Below the pieces are notes generated by a model. That model had not been told where the DNA came from, did not search any database, and worked only from the letters and a program-made list of their open reading frames with translations. From Ruania albidiflava DSM 18029 (lineage in GTDB: Bacteria; Actinomycetota; Actinomycetes; Actinomycetales; Beutenbergiaceae): 64,000 bases of DNA. The stretch spans positions 62,001-126,000 of the forward strand of contig NZ_ATWL01000001.1 in the NCBI RefSeq assembly GCF_000421225.1, given 5' to 3'. A program made the position numbers and the translations under genes. Each line of letters starts with the position of its first letter. The stretch's first letter is position 1. Of the stretch, positions 25,606 to 33,986 are shown in pieces.

Positions 25606-25849
25606 GATCCTCCTGGATACGACGGGGCGGGTCCGACCCGGCCCCTTCAGGCGTGACGTCCCGGACAGCGCGGCAGACAGGAAAGCCGACATCATGGAGG
25701 AGTGTCGGGCTACCGCGCACGAGACCTGCGCTGGTGCGCAGTCTACGCGAGATACTTCTGGTTCGGGTACGACCACACGCAGGAATCGCCGGTGGTGCGT
25801 ATCACACCACGGAGAACCGCCCTGGCGTGGGTGCACCGCCACACGACGA

Positions 25850-25880
25850 AGGCCGCGGAGGGGGCACCCTGCCGCGGCCT
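25850..25880 (-). terminator. Hairpin behind tRNA-Val(CAC)
   Basis: AGGCCGCGG at 25850-25858 and CCGCGGCCT at 25872-25880 pair perfectly around a 13-base loop, four bases past the tRNA 3' end on the minus strand. There is no T-run, as is usual in this genome. Confidence 0.6.
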
Positions 25881-25884
25881 GCTG

Positions 25885-25956
25885 TGGGCGATACTGGGTT
25901 CGAACCAGTGACCTCCTCGGTGTGAACGAGGCGCTCTACCGCTGAGCCAATCGCCC
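25885..25956 (-). tRNA. tRNA-Val (anticodon CAC)
   Basis: 72 bases. Acceptor arms GGGCGAT and ATCGCCC pair fully, discriminator A. The anticodon arm is CCTCG-TTCACAC-CGAGG, giving CAC. The T arm is CTGGTTCGAACCCAG. CCA is not encoded. A TAGGAT at 25986-25991 on the minus strand is a likely -10. A second valine tRNA with GAC anticodon lies 1.5 kb away on the other strand with nearly the same acceptor, D and T arms. Confidence 0.95.
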
Positions 25957-26001
25957 GCATCACGGGCTTGCCGTGACGGGTACCGATCCTAGCAGCCGTT
26001 T

Positions 26002-26022
26002 CCCGGTGCGATGCACACCGGG
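26002..26022 (-). terminator. Hairpin behind pabB
   Basis: CCCGGTG (26002-26008) and CACCGGG (26016-26022) form a perfect 7-bp stem with a 7-base loop, starting three bases after the pabB stop on the minus strand. A second small stem, TCACGG/CCGTGA, is at 25960-25976. Confidence 0.55.
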
Positions 26023-26025
26023 GCG

Positions 26026-27144
26026 TCAGCTGCTGGCCAGCGCCACCAGCCGGGCCGCTTTCAGCTCGGTCTCGGCCCACTCGGCTTCCGGGTCGGAGCC
26101 GATGGTGATGCCCGCACCGGTGCCGAAGCGCAGCAGCCCACCGGCCCAAGTGAAGGTACGGATCGCCACGGCGACCATCGCCGTCTGCGCATCCGCATCG
26201 ATCCAGCCGACCTGACCGCAGTACACCCCACGCGCAGCCGGCTCCAGCTCGTCGATCAGCTGCAGCGCACTGCTCTTCGGCGCTCCGGAGGTGCTTCCCG
26301 GTGGGTGCAGTGCACGGAGCACCCCGCCCCAACGGACCGGTTCGTCGCTGAGCCGCCCGCGCACCCGGGAGACCAGGTGCACCAGCCCCGGATGCTTCTC
26401 GGTTGCGAGCAGGTCGGTCACGGTCACGGTGCCCGGCGCGCAGATGCGCTGCAGGTCGTTGCGGACCAGATCGGTGATCATCACGTTCTCGGCCCGGTCC
26501 TTGGCGCCGAGGTCAGCGGGAGTCCGGCCCGTACCCTTGATCGGGCCAGACCGGACCATGCCCTGCTCGACGGCGAAGGACAGCTCCGGGGAGGCGCTCA
26601 CCACCCAGCAGCCCGGCCAGGTGGAGGTGGCCGGTGCGCTGCCGTGCCCGTCCGTCGCGCCCAGGGTGGTGGCTGCACCGGGGATGTCCAGGTAGCCGGC
26701 GTAGGGAGCCGGATTGCCGCCGGCCAGCACCTCGGCCAGCGCACCAGCGTCCGGACGGTCCGGCACCGGGGCGGACAGCACCCGGCAGATGTTCGCCTGG
26801 TAGACGTCGCCCTCCCGGATCGCTTCCTGGGTGCGGGCCACCGCGTGCAGGTAGGCGTCCCGGTCCATCGTGCTGGACCACAGACCAGGGCGAGGTCCCT
26901 GCCAGGCCCGGGCCCCGCCGTCGTGCGCACCTTCCTGGCACTGGCTGCGTGCTGCCACCTGCGCGAACCGCCATGCGTGCACCGGGCCAGCGAACTCCCC
27001 GGCGATCGCCCACCAGCCGCCGCCGTCGAGAGCGTCCGGGGTCCGGGTGAGATCGGCGTAGTCGCAGACGCCCTCTGCCCGCACCCCGGCGAACTGCGCG
27101 ACCCCTGGAGCGGTCGGGGCAGAGGTGGCAGCGGAGTGTGACAT
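26026..27144 (-). CDS. pabB: Aminodeoxychorismate synthase component I
   Basis: 372 residues, chorismate-binding family. It adds ammonia to chorismate to give 4-amino-4-deoxychorismate for folate. The deciding mark is SGPIKGTGRT: the Lys in PIKGT is the catalytic residue of PabB, where anthranilate synthase has PIAGT. Other family stretches are REGDVYQANICRVLSAP, LVRNDLQRICAPGTV and LHPPGSTSGAPK, and the C-terminal GTGAGITIGSDPEAEW. It is shorter than E. coli PabB because the N-terminal beta domain is reduced. No glutaminase partner (PabA) is adjacent. The ATG at 27144 lies seven bases after TAGCGT with no ribosome site (leaderless type). Confidence 0.9.
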   Translation of the reverse strand: MSHSAATSAPTAPGVAQFAGVRAEGVCDYADLTRTPDALDGGGWWAIAGEFAGPVHAWRFAQVAARSQCQEGAHDGGARAWQGPRPGLWSSTMDRDAYLHAVARTQEAIREGDVYQANICRVLSAPVPDRPDAGALAEVLAGGNPAPYAGYLDIPGAATTLGATDGHGSAPATSTWPGCWVVSASPELSFAVEQGMVRSGPIKGTGRTPADLGAKDRAENVMITDLVRNDLQRICAPGTVTVTDLLATEKHPGLVHLVSRVRGRLSDEPVRWGGVLRALHPPGSTSGAPKSSALQLIDELEPAARGVYCGQVGWIDADAQTAMVAVAIRTFTWAGGLLRFGTGAGITIGSDPEAEWAETELKAARLVALASS

Positions 27145-27151
27145 GCACGAC

Positions 27152-27157
27152 ACGCTA
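27152..27157 (-). promoter_or_regulatory. Leaderless -10 (TAGCGT) of pabB
   Basis: TAGCGT on the minus strand is followed by GTCGTGC and then the ATG at 27144. It has the same layout as pabC, so the two folate genes share a promoter style. Confidence 0.5.
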
Positions 27158-27197
27158 GCCCGGCCGGATCGATTGGACGTGGTCGCGACGCGTGGGT

Positions 27198-27203
27198 TAG
27201 AGT
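27198..27203 (+). promoter_or_regulatory. -10 of the tRNA-Gly/Cys/Val cluster
   Basis: TAGAGT, with TTGGAC at 27173-27178 as a possible -35 (19-base spacer, long). It is placed 44 bases before the first tRNA. Confidence 0.45.
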
Positions 27204-27246
27204 CTTCGACGCACGCAGGACGCACCACGGTGCGGTCGGCGGGCAT

Positions 27247-27319
27247 GCGGATGTGGCTCAGTTGGTAGAGCATCACCTTGCCAAGGTGAGGGTCGCGGGT
27301 TCGAGTCCCGTCATCCGCT
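27247..27319 (+). tRNA. tRNA-Gly (anticodon GCC)
   Basis: 73 bases. Acceptor GCGGATG pairs with CATCCGC, discriminator T. The anticodon arm is TCACC-TTGCCAA-GGTGA, giving GCC. The T arm is GCGGGTTCGAGTCCCGT. First of three tandem tRNA genes. Confidence 0.96.
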
Positions 27320-27370
27320 CGGAGGCGGCGGCCCCCAGCAGGAGAGACGGCAGGTCTCACGTCGTCACCC

Positions 27371-27441
27371 GGTGGGTTGGCCGAGAGGCGAGGCAGCGGC
27401 CTGCAAAGCCGTACACACGGGTTCGAATCCCGTACCCACCT
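27371..27441 (+). tRNA. tRNA-Cys (anticodon GCA)
   Basis: 71 bases. Acceptor GGTGGGT pairs with ACCCACC, discriminator T. The anticodon arm is GCGGC-CTGCAAA-GCCGT, giving GCA (closing pair G-T). The T arm is ACGGGTTCGAATCCCGT. CCA not encoded. Confidence 0.95.
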
Positions 27442-27446
27442 CGCAC

Positions 27447-27518
27447 GGGCGATTGGCGCAGCGGTAGCGCGCTTCCCTGACACGGAAGAGGTCACTGGTT
27501 CGAACCCAGTATCGCCCA
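27447..27518 (+). tRNA. tRNA-Val (anticodon GAC)
   Basis: 72 bases. Acceptor GGGCGAT pairs with ATCGCCC, discriminator A. The anticodon arm is CTTCC-CTGACAC-GGAAG, giving GAC. CCA follows in the DNA at 27519-27521, unlike the other three tRNAs here. It starts five bases after tRNA-Cys, so they are surely one transcript. Confidence 0.96.
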
Positions 27519-27523
27519 CCACA

Positions 27524-28564
27524 TCAGCGGCCGGAGCTCATCGGCGGGGCAGTGGAGTCCCGCACGATCAGCCGGGTGGACAGCTGCACGTGGTGGGAGT
27601 CGGCACGCTCACCGCGCGACTGCTGCAGCAGCGTACGCAGGGCCACGCGGCCCATGTCGATGATCGGCTGCCGGACCGTGGTCAGCAGCGGGGCGGTGGA
27701 CAGTGCTGCGTAGGTGTCGTCGTACCCGACGACGGACAGGTCCTCGGGTACGTGCAGCTGGCGCCTGCGCGCCGCCTCGAGCACGCCCAGCGCAGCGGCG
27801 TCGCAGCCGGCGAACACCGCGGTCGGCGGCTGAGCCAGGTCCAGCATGCAGGTCGCCATCTCCAGCCCGGCGAGAAAGGTGAAGTCCTGTTCCCGCACCA
27901 GCTCAGGGACCACGGCTACCGATGCTGAGCTCATCGCGCTGAGGAACCCCTGCAGCCGCTCGCGCGATGCCGCCGAGGCCGGCGGCCCACCAGCGAAGCC
28001 GATGCGCCGGTGCCCCAGCTGCAGCAGGTGCCTGGTCGCCTGCACGCCGCCGGCAAAGTTCGTCGACCCGACGGACACCACCTCGTCGTCGAGCGGATCC
28101 AGCGGGTCGATGAGCACCACGCTCAGACCCACCTCACGCATGAGCTCACGCTGCTGTGCGGTCAGCTCGGAGGTCACCACGATCACACCGGCACGCCGAT
28201 GCGCGGCCAGGCGCCGGATCCAGGCAGGGGACAGCGGTCCGGCACCATCGGGGTCGAGGTCCAGCTTGTCCACCAGGACCTCGAGACCCTGCGCGCGGGC
28301 TGCTGTGACCACACCGTCGAGCACCTGCACCGAGTACACGTTGGCCAGGGTGTCGAAGACGACGTTCACCTTCTGCAGCGAGTCGGAACCGCGTGGCCCG
28401 GTGGACGGGACGTAGCCGAGCTCGTCGATCACCCGCTCGACCCGCTCGCGGGTGGTCGCGGACACGTCCGGGCGCTGGTTGAGCACCTTGGATGCGGTCG
28501 CCTTCGACACTCCCGCCACGCGCGCCACCTCAGCCAACGTGGCCCGGGCCGTCCCAACGACCAT
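27524..28564 (-). CDS. LacI-family transcription regulator
   Basis: 346 residues. The N-terminal helix-turn-helix is ATLAEVARVAGVSKATASKV with the hinge NQRPDVSATTRERV behind it, followed by a periplasmic-binding-like effector domain (VVFDTLANVYSVQVLDG to SVVGYDDTYAALSTAPLLTT). It is divergent from the sugar ABC operon, with the palindrome ATCGAAA-TGG-TTTCGAT between them, so it very likely represses that operon and itself until a xylo-oligosaccharide binds. AGGAGG precedes the ATG. The stop codon lies only two bases beyond the CCA of tRNA-Val on the opposite strand, leaving no room for a terminator. Confidence 0.92.
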   Translation of the reverse strand: MVVGTARATLAEVARVAGVSKATASKVLNQRPDVSATTRERVERVIDELGYVPSTGPRGSDSLQKVNVVFDTLANVYSVQVLDGVVTAARAQGLEVLVDKLDLDPDGAGPLSPAWIRRLAAHRRAGVIVVTSELTAQQRELMREVGLSVVLIDPLDPLDDEVVSVGSTNFAGGVQATRHLLQLGHRRIGFAGGPPASAASRERLQGFLSAMSSASVAVVPELVREQDFTFLAGLEMATCMLDLAQPPTAVFAGCDAAALGVLEAARRRQLHVPEDLSVVGYDDTYAALSTAPLLTTVRQPIIDMGRVALRTLLQQSRGERADSHHVQLSTRLIVRDSTAPPMSSGR

Positions 28565-28603
28565 CAGCGCCCTCCTTCATCTCAGGCCGCAAACCAGCAT
28601 AGT

Positions 28604-28620
28604 ATCGAAATGGTTTCGAT
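28604..28620. promoter_or_regulatory. LacI-type operator
   Basis: ATCGAAATGGTTTCGAT: 7-base arms perfectly symmetric around TGG. It lies 40 bases before the lacI-family start and about 40 bases before the -35 of the ABC operon, a position that controls both. A looser half-like CTCGAAACGGG is at about 28729. Confidence 0.75.
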
Positions 28621-28661
28621 CCGCCTTCTCCGCCGGTAATCCGGGATGTATCAGGAAGATC

Positions 28662-28690
28662 TTGACCGCACATCAGCGGTCACCTACGGT
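28662..28690 (+). promoter_or_regulatory. Promoter of the sugar ABC operon
   Basis: TTGACC (28662-28667), a 17-base spacer, TACGGT (28685-28690). This is the best -35/-10 pair in the window. The leader of about 95 bases ends in CAGGAGATCACC before the ATG at 28793. Confidence 0.6.
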
Positions 28691-28792
28691 GGAATCCACG
28701 GCAGGGCCTGAACAGTTTCTGCGAGGGTCTCGAAACGGGCCTGGTGAGACGTACCGACGCGACTCGACCAGGGCAGATCACAGGAGATCACC

Positions 28793-30118
28793 ATGGATCA
28801 GCAGCACACATCCCGTAGGTCCTTCCTCACCTTGGCGATCAGCACACCGGTCGTCATCGGCGCGCTGACCGCATGCGGCTCATCTGGGCCGGGGGAGAAC
28901 GCCGAGGGCGAGGCAAGCATCTGGATCCTCACCGGACAGCCGCAGGAGGGGATCCGCACCGACGCGGTAGACGCGTTCAACGAGGCCAACCCGGACGGGA
29001 CGTTGACGCTCACCGGGTTCCAGAACGATGCGTTCAAGACCAAGATCCGCACGGCCATCGGCGCCGGAGAGGCCCCCACTGTCATCTGGACCTGGGGTGG
29101 GGGAGGTCTCAAGGACTATGTGAACAATGACCAGGTCGATGACCTCACCGGCTGGTTCGAGGACAACCCGGACGTCAAGGACGCCCTGTTCACCAGCTCG
29201 TTCGGCGCTGCGACCGTCGAGGACAAGATCTACGCGATCCCGTGCGAGACGGTCTCGCCGATCGTGATGTTCTACAACCTCCGGCTGTTCGACCAGGTGG
29301 GCGCAGAGCCGCCGGAGACGTGGGACGAGCTGATGGACCTGGTGCCGGTGTTCAACGATGCCGGCGTGGCACCGTTCGCCCTCGCCGGGCAGTCCCGCTG
29401 GACGAACATGATGTGGCTGGAGTTCCTCTACGACCGCATCGGCGGGCCGGACGTGTGGGCCGCGATCTACGCCGGTGAACCGGACGCGTGGTCCGACCCG
29501 GCGGCGATCGAAGCCTCCACCAAGGTGCAGGACCTGGTGAAGGCGAACGGGTTCATCAACGGGTTCGAGTCGATTACCGCCGACTCCAACGCCGACCAGG
29601 CGCTGCTGTACACGGACAAGGCGGCGATGATGCTGCACGGCGCCTGGGTGTACGGCTCGATGAAGGCCGATGGCGACGACTTCGTCACCGGTGGCCACCT
29701 CGGTTATGCGAACTTCCCGGTGGTGGAGGGCGGCAAGGGCGACCCCGCCGCCTCCGTGGGGAACCCCGCCTCCTACTACGCGCTCAACGCCAGTGCCACC
29801 GAGGAGGAGAAGGAGATCGCGAAGAACTTCTTCGCCACCGGTCTGAACACCGACGCCACCGCTGACGCTTGGATCGCCACCGGCGGTGTGCCGGTGATGA
29901 ACGGTGTGGACAGCAAATTCTCCAGCTCTGAGGACGCCGACTGGCTGCAGTTCGTCTACGACGTCGCCTCCCAGGCACCCAACTTCGAACAGTCCTGGGA
30001 CCAGGCGCTGAGCTCGCAGACGGCGGAGACCCTGCTGAACAACATCGAGCAGCTGTTCGGTCTGTCCATCACACCGGAACAGTTCGCCGACAACATGAAC
30101 CAGACGCTGGGACAGTGA
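28793..30118 (+). CDS. Sugar-binding lipoprotein of an ABC importer (family 1)
   Basis: 441 residues. The start has a twin-arginine motif (SRRSFLTLA) and a lipobox LTACGSS with Cys at about 28, so it is a lipoprotein perhaps exported folded by Tat. The mature part is a family 1 solute-binding protein: ANPDGTLTLTGFQNDAFKTK, then GKAAMMLHGAW-type stretch (TDKAAMMLHGAWVYG) near the C-terminal lobe. It captures an oligosaccharide for the two permeases that follow. No ATPase is encoded in the operon, so a shared MsiK-type ATPase elsewhere is expected. The GH120 enzyme downstream points to xylo-oligosaccharides as the ligand (inference). Confidence 0.92.
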   Translation: MDQQHTSRRSFLTLAISTPVVIGALTACGSSGPGENAEGEASIWILTGQPQEGIRTDAVDAFNEANPDGTLTLTGFQNDAFKTKIRTAIGAGEAPTVIWTWGGGGLKDYVNNDQVDDLTGWFEDNPDVKDALFTSSFGAATVEDKIYAIPCETVSPIVMFYNLRLFDQVGAEPPETWDELMDLVPVFNDAGVAPFALAGQSRWTNMMWLEFLYDRIGGPDVWAAIYAGEPDAWSDPAAIEASTKVQDLVKANGFINGFESITADSNADQALLYTDKAAMMLHGAWVYGSMKADGDDFVTGGHLGYANFPVVEGGKGDPAASVGNPASYYALNASATEEEKEIAKNFFATGLNTDATADAWIATGGVPVMNGVDSKFSSSEDADWLQFVYDVASQAPNFEQSWDQALSSQTAETLLNNIEQLFGLSITPEQFADNMNQTLGQ

Positions 30119-31056
30119 GCACCACGACGTCGGCAGCGCCCCCTGCGACCGGAGCCCGTCCGGAGCACCCACCGCGGTCCGGCGGTGCCAGGAGTGGATC
30201 GCTGGCCTGGTTGACCCTGCCTGCGGTGGTGGTCTTCGTCGCGTTCGCGATCATCCCGCTGCTGGGCGTGTTCTACCTCAGCTTCCAGAACTGGAACGGG
30301 ATCGGTGCGATCACCCCGGCGGGGCTGTCCAACTGGACGGCGATGCTCGTCGACCCTGCACTGTACTCGGCGCTGTGGAAGACGTTCGTGGTGATGGGCC
30401 TGTCCTGGGCGGTACAGACACCGCTGAGCATCCTGCTCGGTGTGTTCATCGCCGGGAGCCAGCGCTACCGCGCGGTGTACTCGGTGTTCTTCTTCATCCC
30501 GCTGCTGCTCAGCTCAGCGGCGATCTCGATCGCCTTCAAGGCCTTGCTAGACCCGAACTTCGGGCTCGGGGCGGGCCTCGGGGTCCCCTGGTTGGCACAG
30601 AACTGGCTCGGTGAGCCGGCGCTGGCGATGGGGGTGGTGATCTTCATCGTCAGCTGGCAGTTCATCCCGTTCCACTCGTTGATCTACCAGGGCGGGATCC
30701 GGCAGATACCCGTCTCCCTGTACGAAGCAGCAGAGATCGACGGCGCAGGTCGGGTCCGGCAGTTCTTCAGTCTCACGCTGCCCCAGCTGAAGTACACGAT
30801 CATCACCTCCTCGACCCTGATGATCGTCGGCTCGCTGGTGTTCTTCGACCTGATCTTCGTGCTCACCGCAGGCGGCCCAGCCGATGCGACCCGCGTCCTG
30901 GCCCTGGACATGTACCTGCGCGGGTTCCGCGGCCACATGATGGGTCCGGCGAGCGTCGTCGCCGTCATCCTGGTGCTGCTCGGGCTGGTGCTTGCGTTGG
31001 CCCTGCAACGGATCGGCGGGCGGGATCCCAGCGCCAGCCAGCTGGAAGGGGCCTGA
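30115..31056 (+). CDS. Sugar ABC permease (MalF type)
   Basis: 313 residues, six predicted helices after a Pro-rich 30-residue cytoplasmic head. The EAA loop that docks on the ATPase is EAAEIDGAGRVRQFFSLTLP. The GTG at 30115 overlaps the stop of the binding-protein gene by four bases (GTGA). Works with the MalG-type permease encoded next. Confidence 0.92.
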   Translation: MSTTTSAAPPATGARPEHPPRSGGARSGSLAWLTLPAVVVFVAFAIIPLLGVFYLSFQNWNGIGAITPAGLSNWTAMLVDPALYSALWKTFVVMGLSWAVQTPLSILLGVFIAGSQRYRAVYSVFFFIPLLLSSAAISIAFKALLDPNFGLGAGLGVPWLAQNWLGEPALAMGVVIFIVSWQFIPFHSLIYQGGIRQIPVSLYEAAEIDGAGRVRQFFSLTLPQLKYTIITSSTLMIVGSLVFFDLIFVLTAGGPADATRVLALDMYLRGFRGHMMGPASVVAVILVLLGLVLALALQRIGGRDPSASQLEGA

Positions 31057-31058
31057 CC

Positions 31059-31940
31059 ATGGCGATCCCAACCCAGGCGACCTCCCCCCGCGCATCGTCC
31101 GAGCAGCCTCGGACCTACGCCAAGCGGCGCCCGAACGTCCCGGCCGGCCTGCTCAGCACAGTGTGGCTGCTCATCGTCATGGTGCCGATCTACTGGGTGG
31201 TGATCACCAGCTTCAAGAGCTCCGCAGGGTACTACCGTTCCAACCCGATGGCCCCGCCGGTCGATCCGACGCTGGAGAACTACCGACTGGTGATCGAGTC
31301 CGACTTCGCCCTGTACTTCGTGAACTCCGTGGTGATCAGCGTCGGCGCAGTCGTTCCAGCGGTGCTGATGTCCTTCATGTGTGCGTTCGCGATCGTGCGC
31401 GGCGGCACCGGACGCTACCTGCGCGGGGTCAACGCGATGTTCCTCATGGGCCTGGCCATCCCGCTGCAGGCCACGATCATCCCCGTCTACCTGATCATCA
31501 TCCAGCTGGGGCTCTATGACACGTTGCGCGGCCTGATCCTGCCGTCCATGGCGTTCGCGCTCCCGCTGACCATCCTCATCCTGTCCAACTTCATCCGGGA
31601 CGTCCCCAACGAGCTGTTCGAGTCGATGCGGCTGGACGGAGCGACCGAGTGGGGCACCATGTGGCGCCTCGCCTTCCCGCTGACCAAACCCGCCCTGGTG
31701 ACCGTGACCATCTACCAGGCGCTGGTGGTGTGGAACTCCTTCCTGCTCCCGCTGGTGCTCACCCAGAGCCCGGACAAGCGGGTGCTGCCGTTGGCGCTGT
31801 GGAGCTTCCAGGGACAGTACAGCGTGAACATCCCGGCCGTGCTCGCCTCGGTGATCCTCACGACGCTGCCGATCCTGGTGCTGTACGTCATCGGTCGACG
31901 GCAGCTGCTGTCCGGACTCACCGCGGGTTTCACCAAGTAG
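31059..31940 (+). CDS. Sugar ABC permease (MalG type)
   Basis: 293 residues and six helices. The EAA loop reads ESMRLDGATEWGTMWRLAFP, with ESM in place of EAA, as in several MalG relatives. It begins two bases after the MalF-type stop. The C-terminus ends QLLSGLTAGFTK, the usual tail of these permeases. Confidence 0.92.
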   Translation: MAIPTQATSPRASSEQPRTYAKRRPNVPAGLLSTVWLLIVMVPIYWVVITSFKSSAGYYRSNPMAPPVDPTLENYRLVIESDFALYFVNSVVISVGAVVPAVLMSFMCAFAIVRGGTGRYLRGVNAMFLMGLAIPLQATIIPVYLIIIQLGLYDTLRGLILPSMAFALPLTILILSNFIRDVPNELFESMRLDGATEWGTMWRLAFPLTKPALVTVTIYQALVVWNSFLLPLVLTQSPDKRVLPLALWSFQGQYSVNIPAVLASVILTTLPILVLYVIGRRQLLSGLTAGFTK

Positions 31941-31983
31941 CACGCATACGCATCCCACCCTGGCGAACGAAAGGCGCACCCAG

Positions 31984-33948
31984 ATGGCCGTCCTGCATGT
32001 TTCTCCGACCGGTTCCGACACGGCCGACGGGGCAGAGCGAACACCGCTGCGCACCATCTCCCGCGCGGCTGCGCTGGCCCTCCCGGGTGACACGGTGCAG
32101 GTGCACGGCGGCCAGTACCGGGAGTGGGTCCGGCCGGCCCGGGGCGGGATCAGCGACCAGCGCCGGATCGTCTACACCGCAGCGCCGGGCGAGCACGTGG
32201 TGATCAAGGGGTCAGAACCCGTGCCGGACTGGCAGCGCGAGCCCGACGGGGTGTGGCGAGCCGAGATCCCGAACACGGTGTTCGGTGCCGTCAACCCGTT
32301 CGCCGAAACGGTCCACGGTGACTGGCACGTGCCGCCGACGACCGGGGAGGAGCACCACCTCGGCCAGGTGTACCTGAACGGACGTGCACTACGGGAGGTG
32401 CACGACCGTGCCGCTGTCGCCCGCCCTACCACCCGCACCTCCGCCGTCGACGGCTGGACCGGGACGCAGCAACCAGTGCCGGACCCGGAGTGGAGCCAGG
32501 CGGTCTGGTACGCCGAGGTGGGCAGGGAGGTGACCACGCTGTGGGCCAGCTTCCATGGGGCGGACCCGACGGCCGAGCTCGTCGAGATCACTGTCCGCCG
32601 CTCGGTCTTCTACCCGAGCGAGCACCACATCGACTACATCACGGTCCGGGGCTTTGAGATGGCGCACGCCGCCACCCCCTGGGCACCGCCGACTGCGGAC
32701 CAGCCCGGTCTGGTCGGCCCGAACTGGGCCAAGGGCTGGGTGATCGAGGACAACCTCATCCACGACGCCACCTGCTCGGGCATCTCCCTGGGCAAAGAGG
32801 CCGCGACCGGGCACAACTACGCCACCGAACGCGGCGACAAGCCCGGTTACCAGTACCAGCTGGAGTCGGTGTTCGCTGCTCGGCAGATCGGGTGGGACCG
32901 GGAGCACATCGGCTCGCACGTGGTGCGCCGCAACACGATCTACGACTGCGGTCAGAACGGGATCGTCGGTCACCTCGGCGCCGTCTTCTCCACCATCGAG
33001 GACAACCACATCCACCACATCGCGACCAGGCGGGAGTTCTACGGCTACGAGATCGCCGGCATCAAGCTGCACGCCGCGATCGACGTGCAGATCCGGCGCA
33101 ACCGCATCCACGACTGCACACTGGGCATCTGGCTCGACTGGCAGACCCAGGGTACCCGGGTGAGCCGCAACCTGTGCTACGCCAACACCCGGGACCTGTT
33201 CGTCGAGGTGAGCCACGGGCCCTATGTGGTGGACCACAACGTGCTCGCCTCCCCGGTGGCGCTGGAGATCTTCAGCCAGGGTGGGGCGTTCGTGCACAAC
33301 CTCGTGGCCGGGGCGGTACGGCTGGAGCAGGTGCTGGACCGGGCCACGCCCTACCACCGCCCGCACAGCACCCAGGTGGCCGGGTACGCGGTGGTCTGCG
33401 GCGGTGACGACCGGCTGATCGGCAACCTGTTCCTGGGCGGTGATGCCGACCGTGCGTTTGCCCCGGACAACGCCGGCCACCCGCTGGCCACCTACGGTAC
33501 GCACGGCTACGACGGTTGTCCGCCGACCTTCGCGGACTACCTGGCCACGGTGAACGAGACGGTGGGTGACCACCAGCGGTTCCACGGCCACCACCAGCCC
33601 GCCTACATCCACCACAACGCCTACGCGAACGGGGCGCGGGCGTACCAGCACGAGCAGCACCCGAACCTGACCGGGGACCAGGTGCGCGTGGCAGTGGTCG
33701 ACGAGGGTACGGAGGTGTACCTGGAGATGACGGTGCCAAAGGTGCTGGTCGGCGCCGCCGTGGGTGTGGTGAGCACCGAGCACCTGCCGCGGGTACGGCT
33801 GGCCGACGCCGACTTCGAAACGGTCGACGGTGCCCCGCTGGTGCTGGACACCGACCTGGTCGGCAACGCCAAGCATCCTGGTACCGGGTACCCGGTGGGT
33901 CCGCTTGCGGCGCTGCCGGCGGGCCGGTCCCGGACCCGGGTGTGGTGA
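31984..33948 (+). CDS. GH120 beta-xylosidase (right-handed beta-helix), cytoplasmic
   Basis: 654 residues. The N-terminus GSDTADGAERTPLRTISRAA and the stretch GDTVQVHGGQYREWV, and later FEMAHAATPWAPPTADQPGL, are those of the GH120 family (Thermoanaerobacterium XylC, from memory). In XylC the acid/base and nucleophile are Glu353 and Asp382. Here E356 (EFYGYEIAGIKLH) and D385 (LGIWLDWQTQG) stand at the same 29-residue distance. The beta-helix repeats can be seen as NTIYDCGQNGIVGH, NHIHHIATRREF and NRIHDCTLGIW. There is no signal peptide, so it acts on imported xylo-oligosaccharides. GAAAGG lies before the ATG. It is the fourth gene after the ABC genes, 43 bases behind the permease. Confidence 0.88.
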   Translation: MAVLHVSPTGSDTADGAERTPLRTISRAAALALPGDTVQVHGGQYREWVRPARGGISDQRRIVYTAAPGEHVVIKGSEPVPDWQREPDGVWRAEIPNTVFGAVNPFAETVHGDWHVPPTTGEEHHLGQVYLNGRALREVHDRAAVARPTTRTSAVDGWTGTQQPVPDPEWSQAVWYAEVGREVTTLWASFHGADPTAELVEITVRRSVFYPSEHHIDYITVRGFEMAHAATPWAPPTADQPGLVGPNWAKGWVIEDNLIHDATCSGISLGKEAATGHNYATERGDKPGYQYQLESVFAARQIGWDREHIGSHVVRRNTIYDCGQNGIVGHLGAVFSTIEDNHIHHIATRREFYGYEIAGIKLHAAIDVQIRRNRIHDCTLGIWLDWQTQGTRVSRNLCYANTRDLFVEVSHGPYVVDHNVLASPVALEIFSQGGAFVHNLVAGAVRLEQVLDRATPYHRPHSTQVAGYAVVCGGDDRLIGNLFLGGDADRAFAPDNAGHPLATYGTHGYDGCPPTFADYLATVNETVGDHQRFHGHHQPAYIHHNAYANGARAYQHEQHPNLTGDQVRVAVVDEGTEVYLEMTVPKVLVGAAVGVVSTEHLPRVRLADADFETVDGAPLVLDTDLVGNAKHPGTGYPVGPLAALPAGRSRTRVW

Positions 33949-33974
33949 GCCGACGCGCTCGATCAGCGGTGCTC

Positions 33975-33980
33975 TAGGCT
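33975..33980 (+). promoter_or_regulatory. Leaderless -10 (TAGGCT) of the P-loop kinase gene
   Basis: TAGGCT, six bases (CAGGGC), then GTG at 33987. No ribosome site. It suggests the kinase has its own promoter, apart from the xyloside operon 38 bases upstream. Confidence 0.55.
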
Positions 33981-33986
33981 CAGGGC

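Noticed and set aside
25606-25842. Longer N-terminus for the SNF2 protein (in-frame ATG near 25695 or further up)
   Set aside because: AGGAGG stands right before the ATG at 25605, and the added residues look like translated leader.
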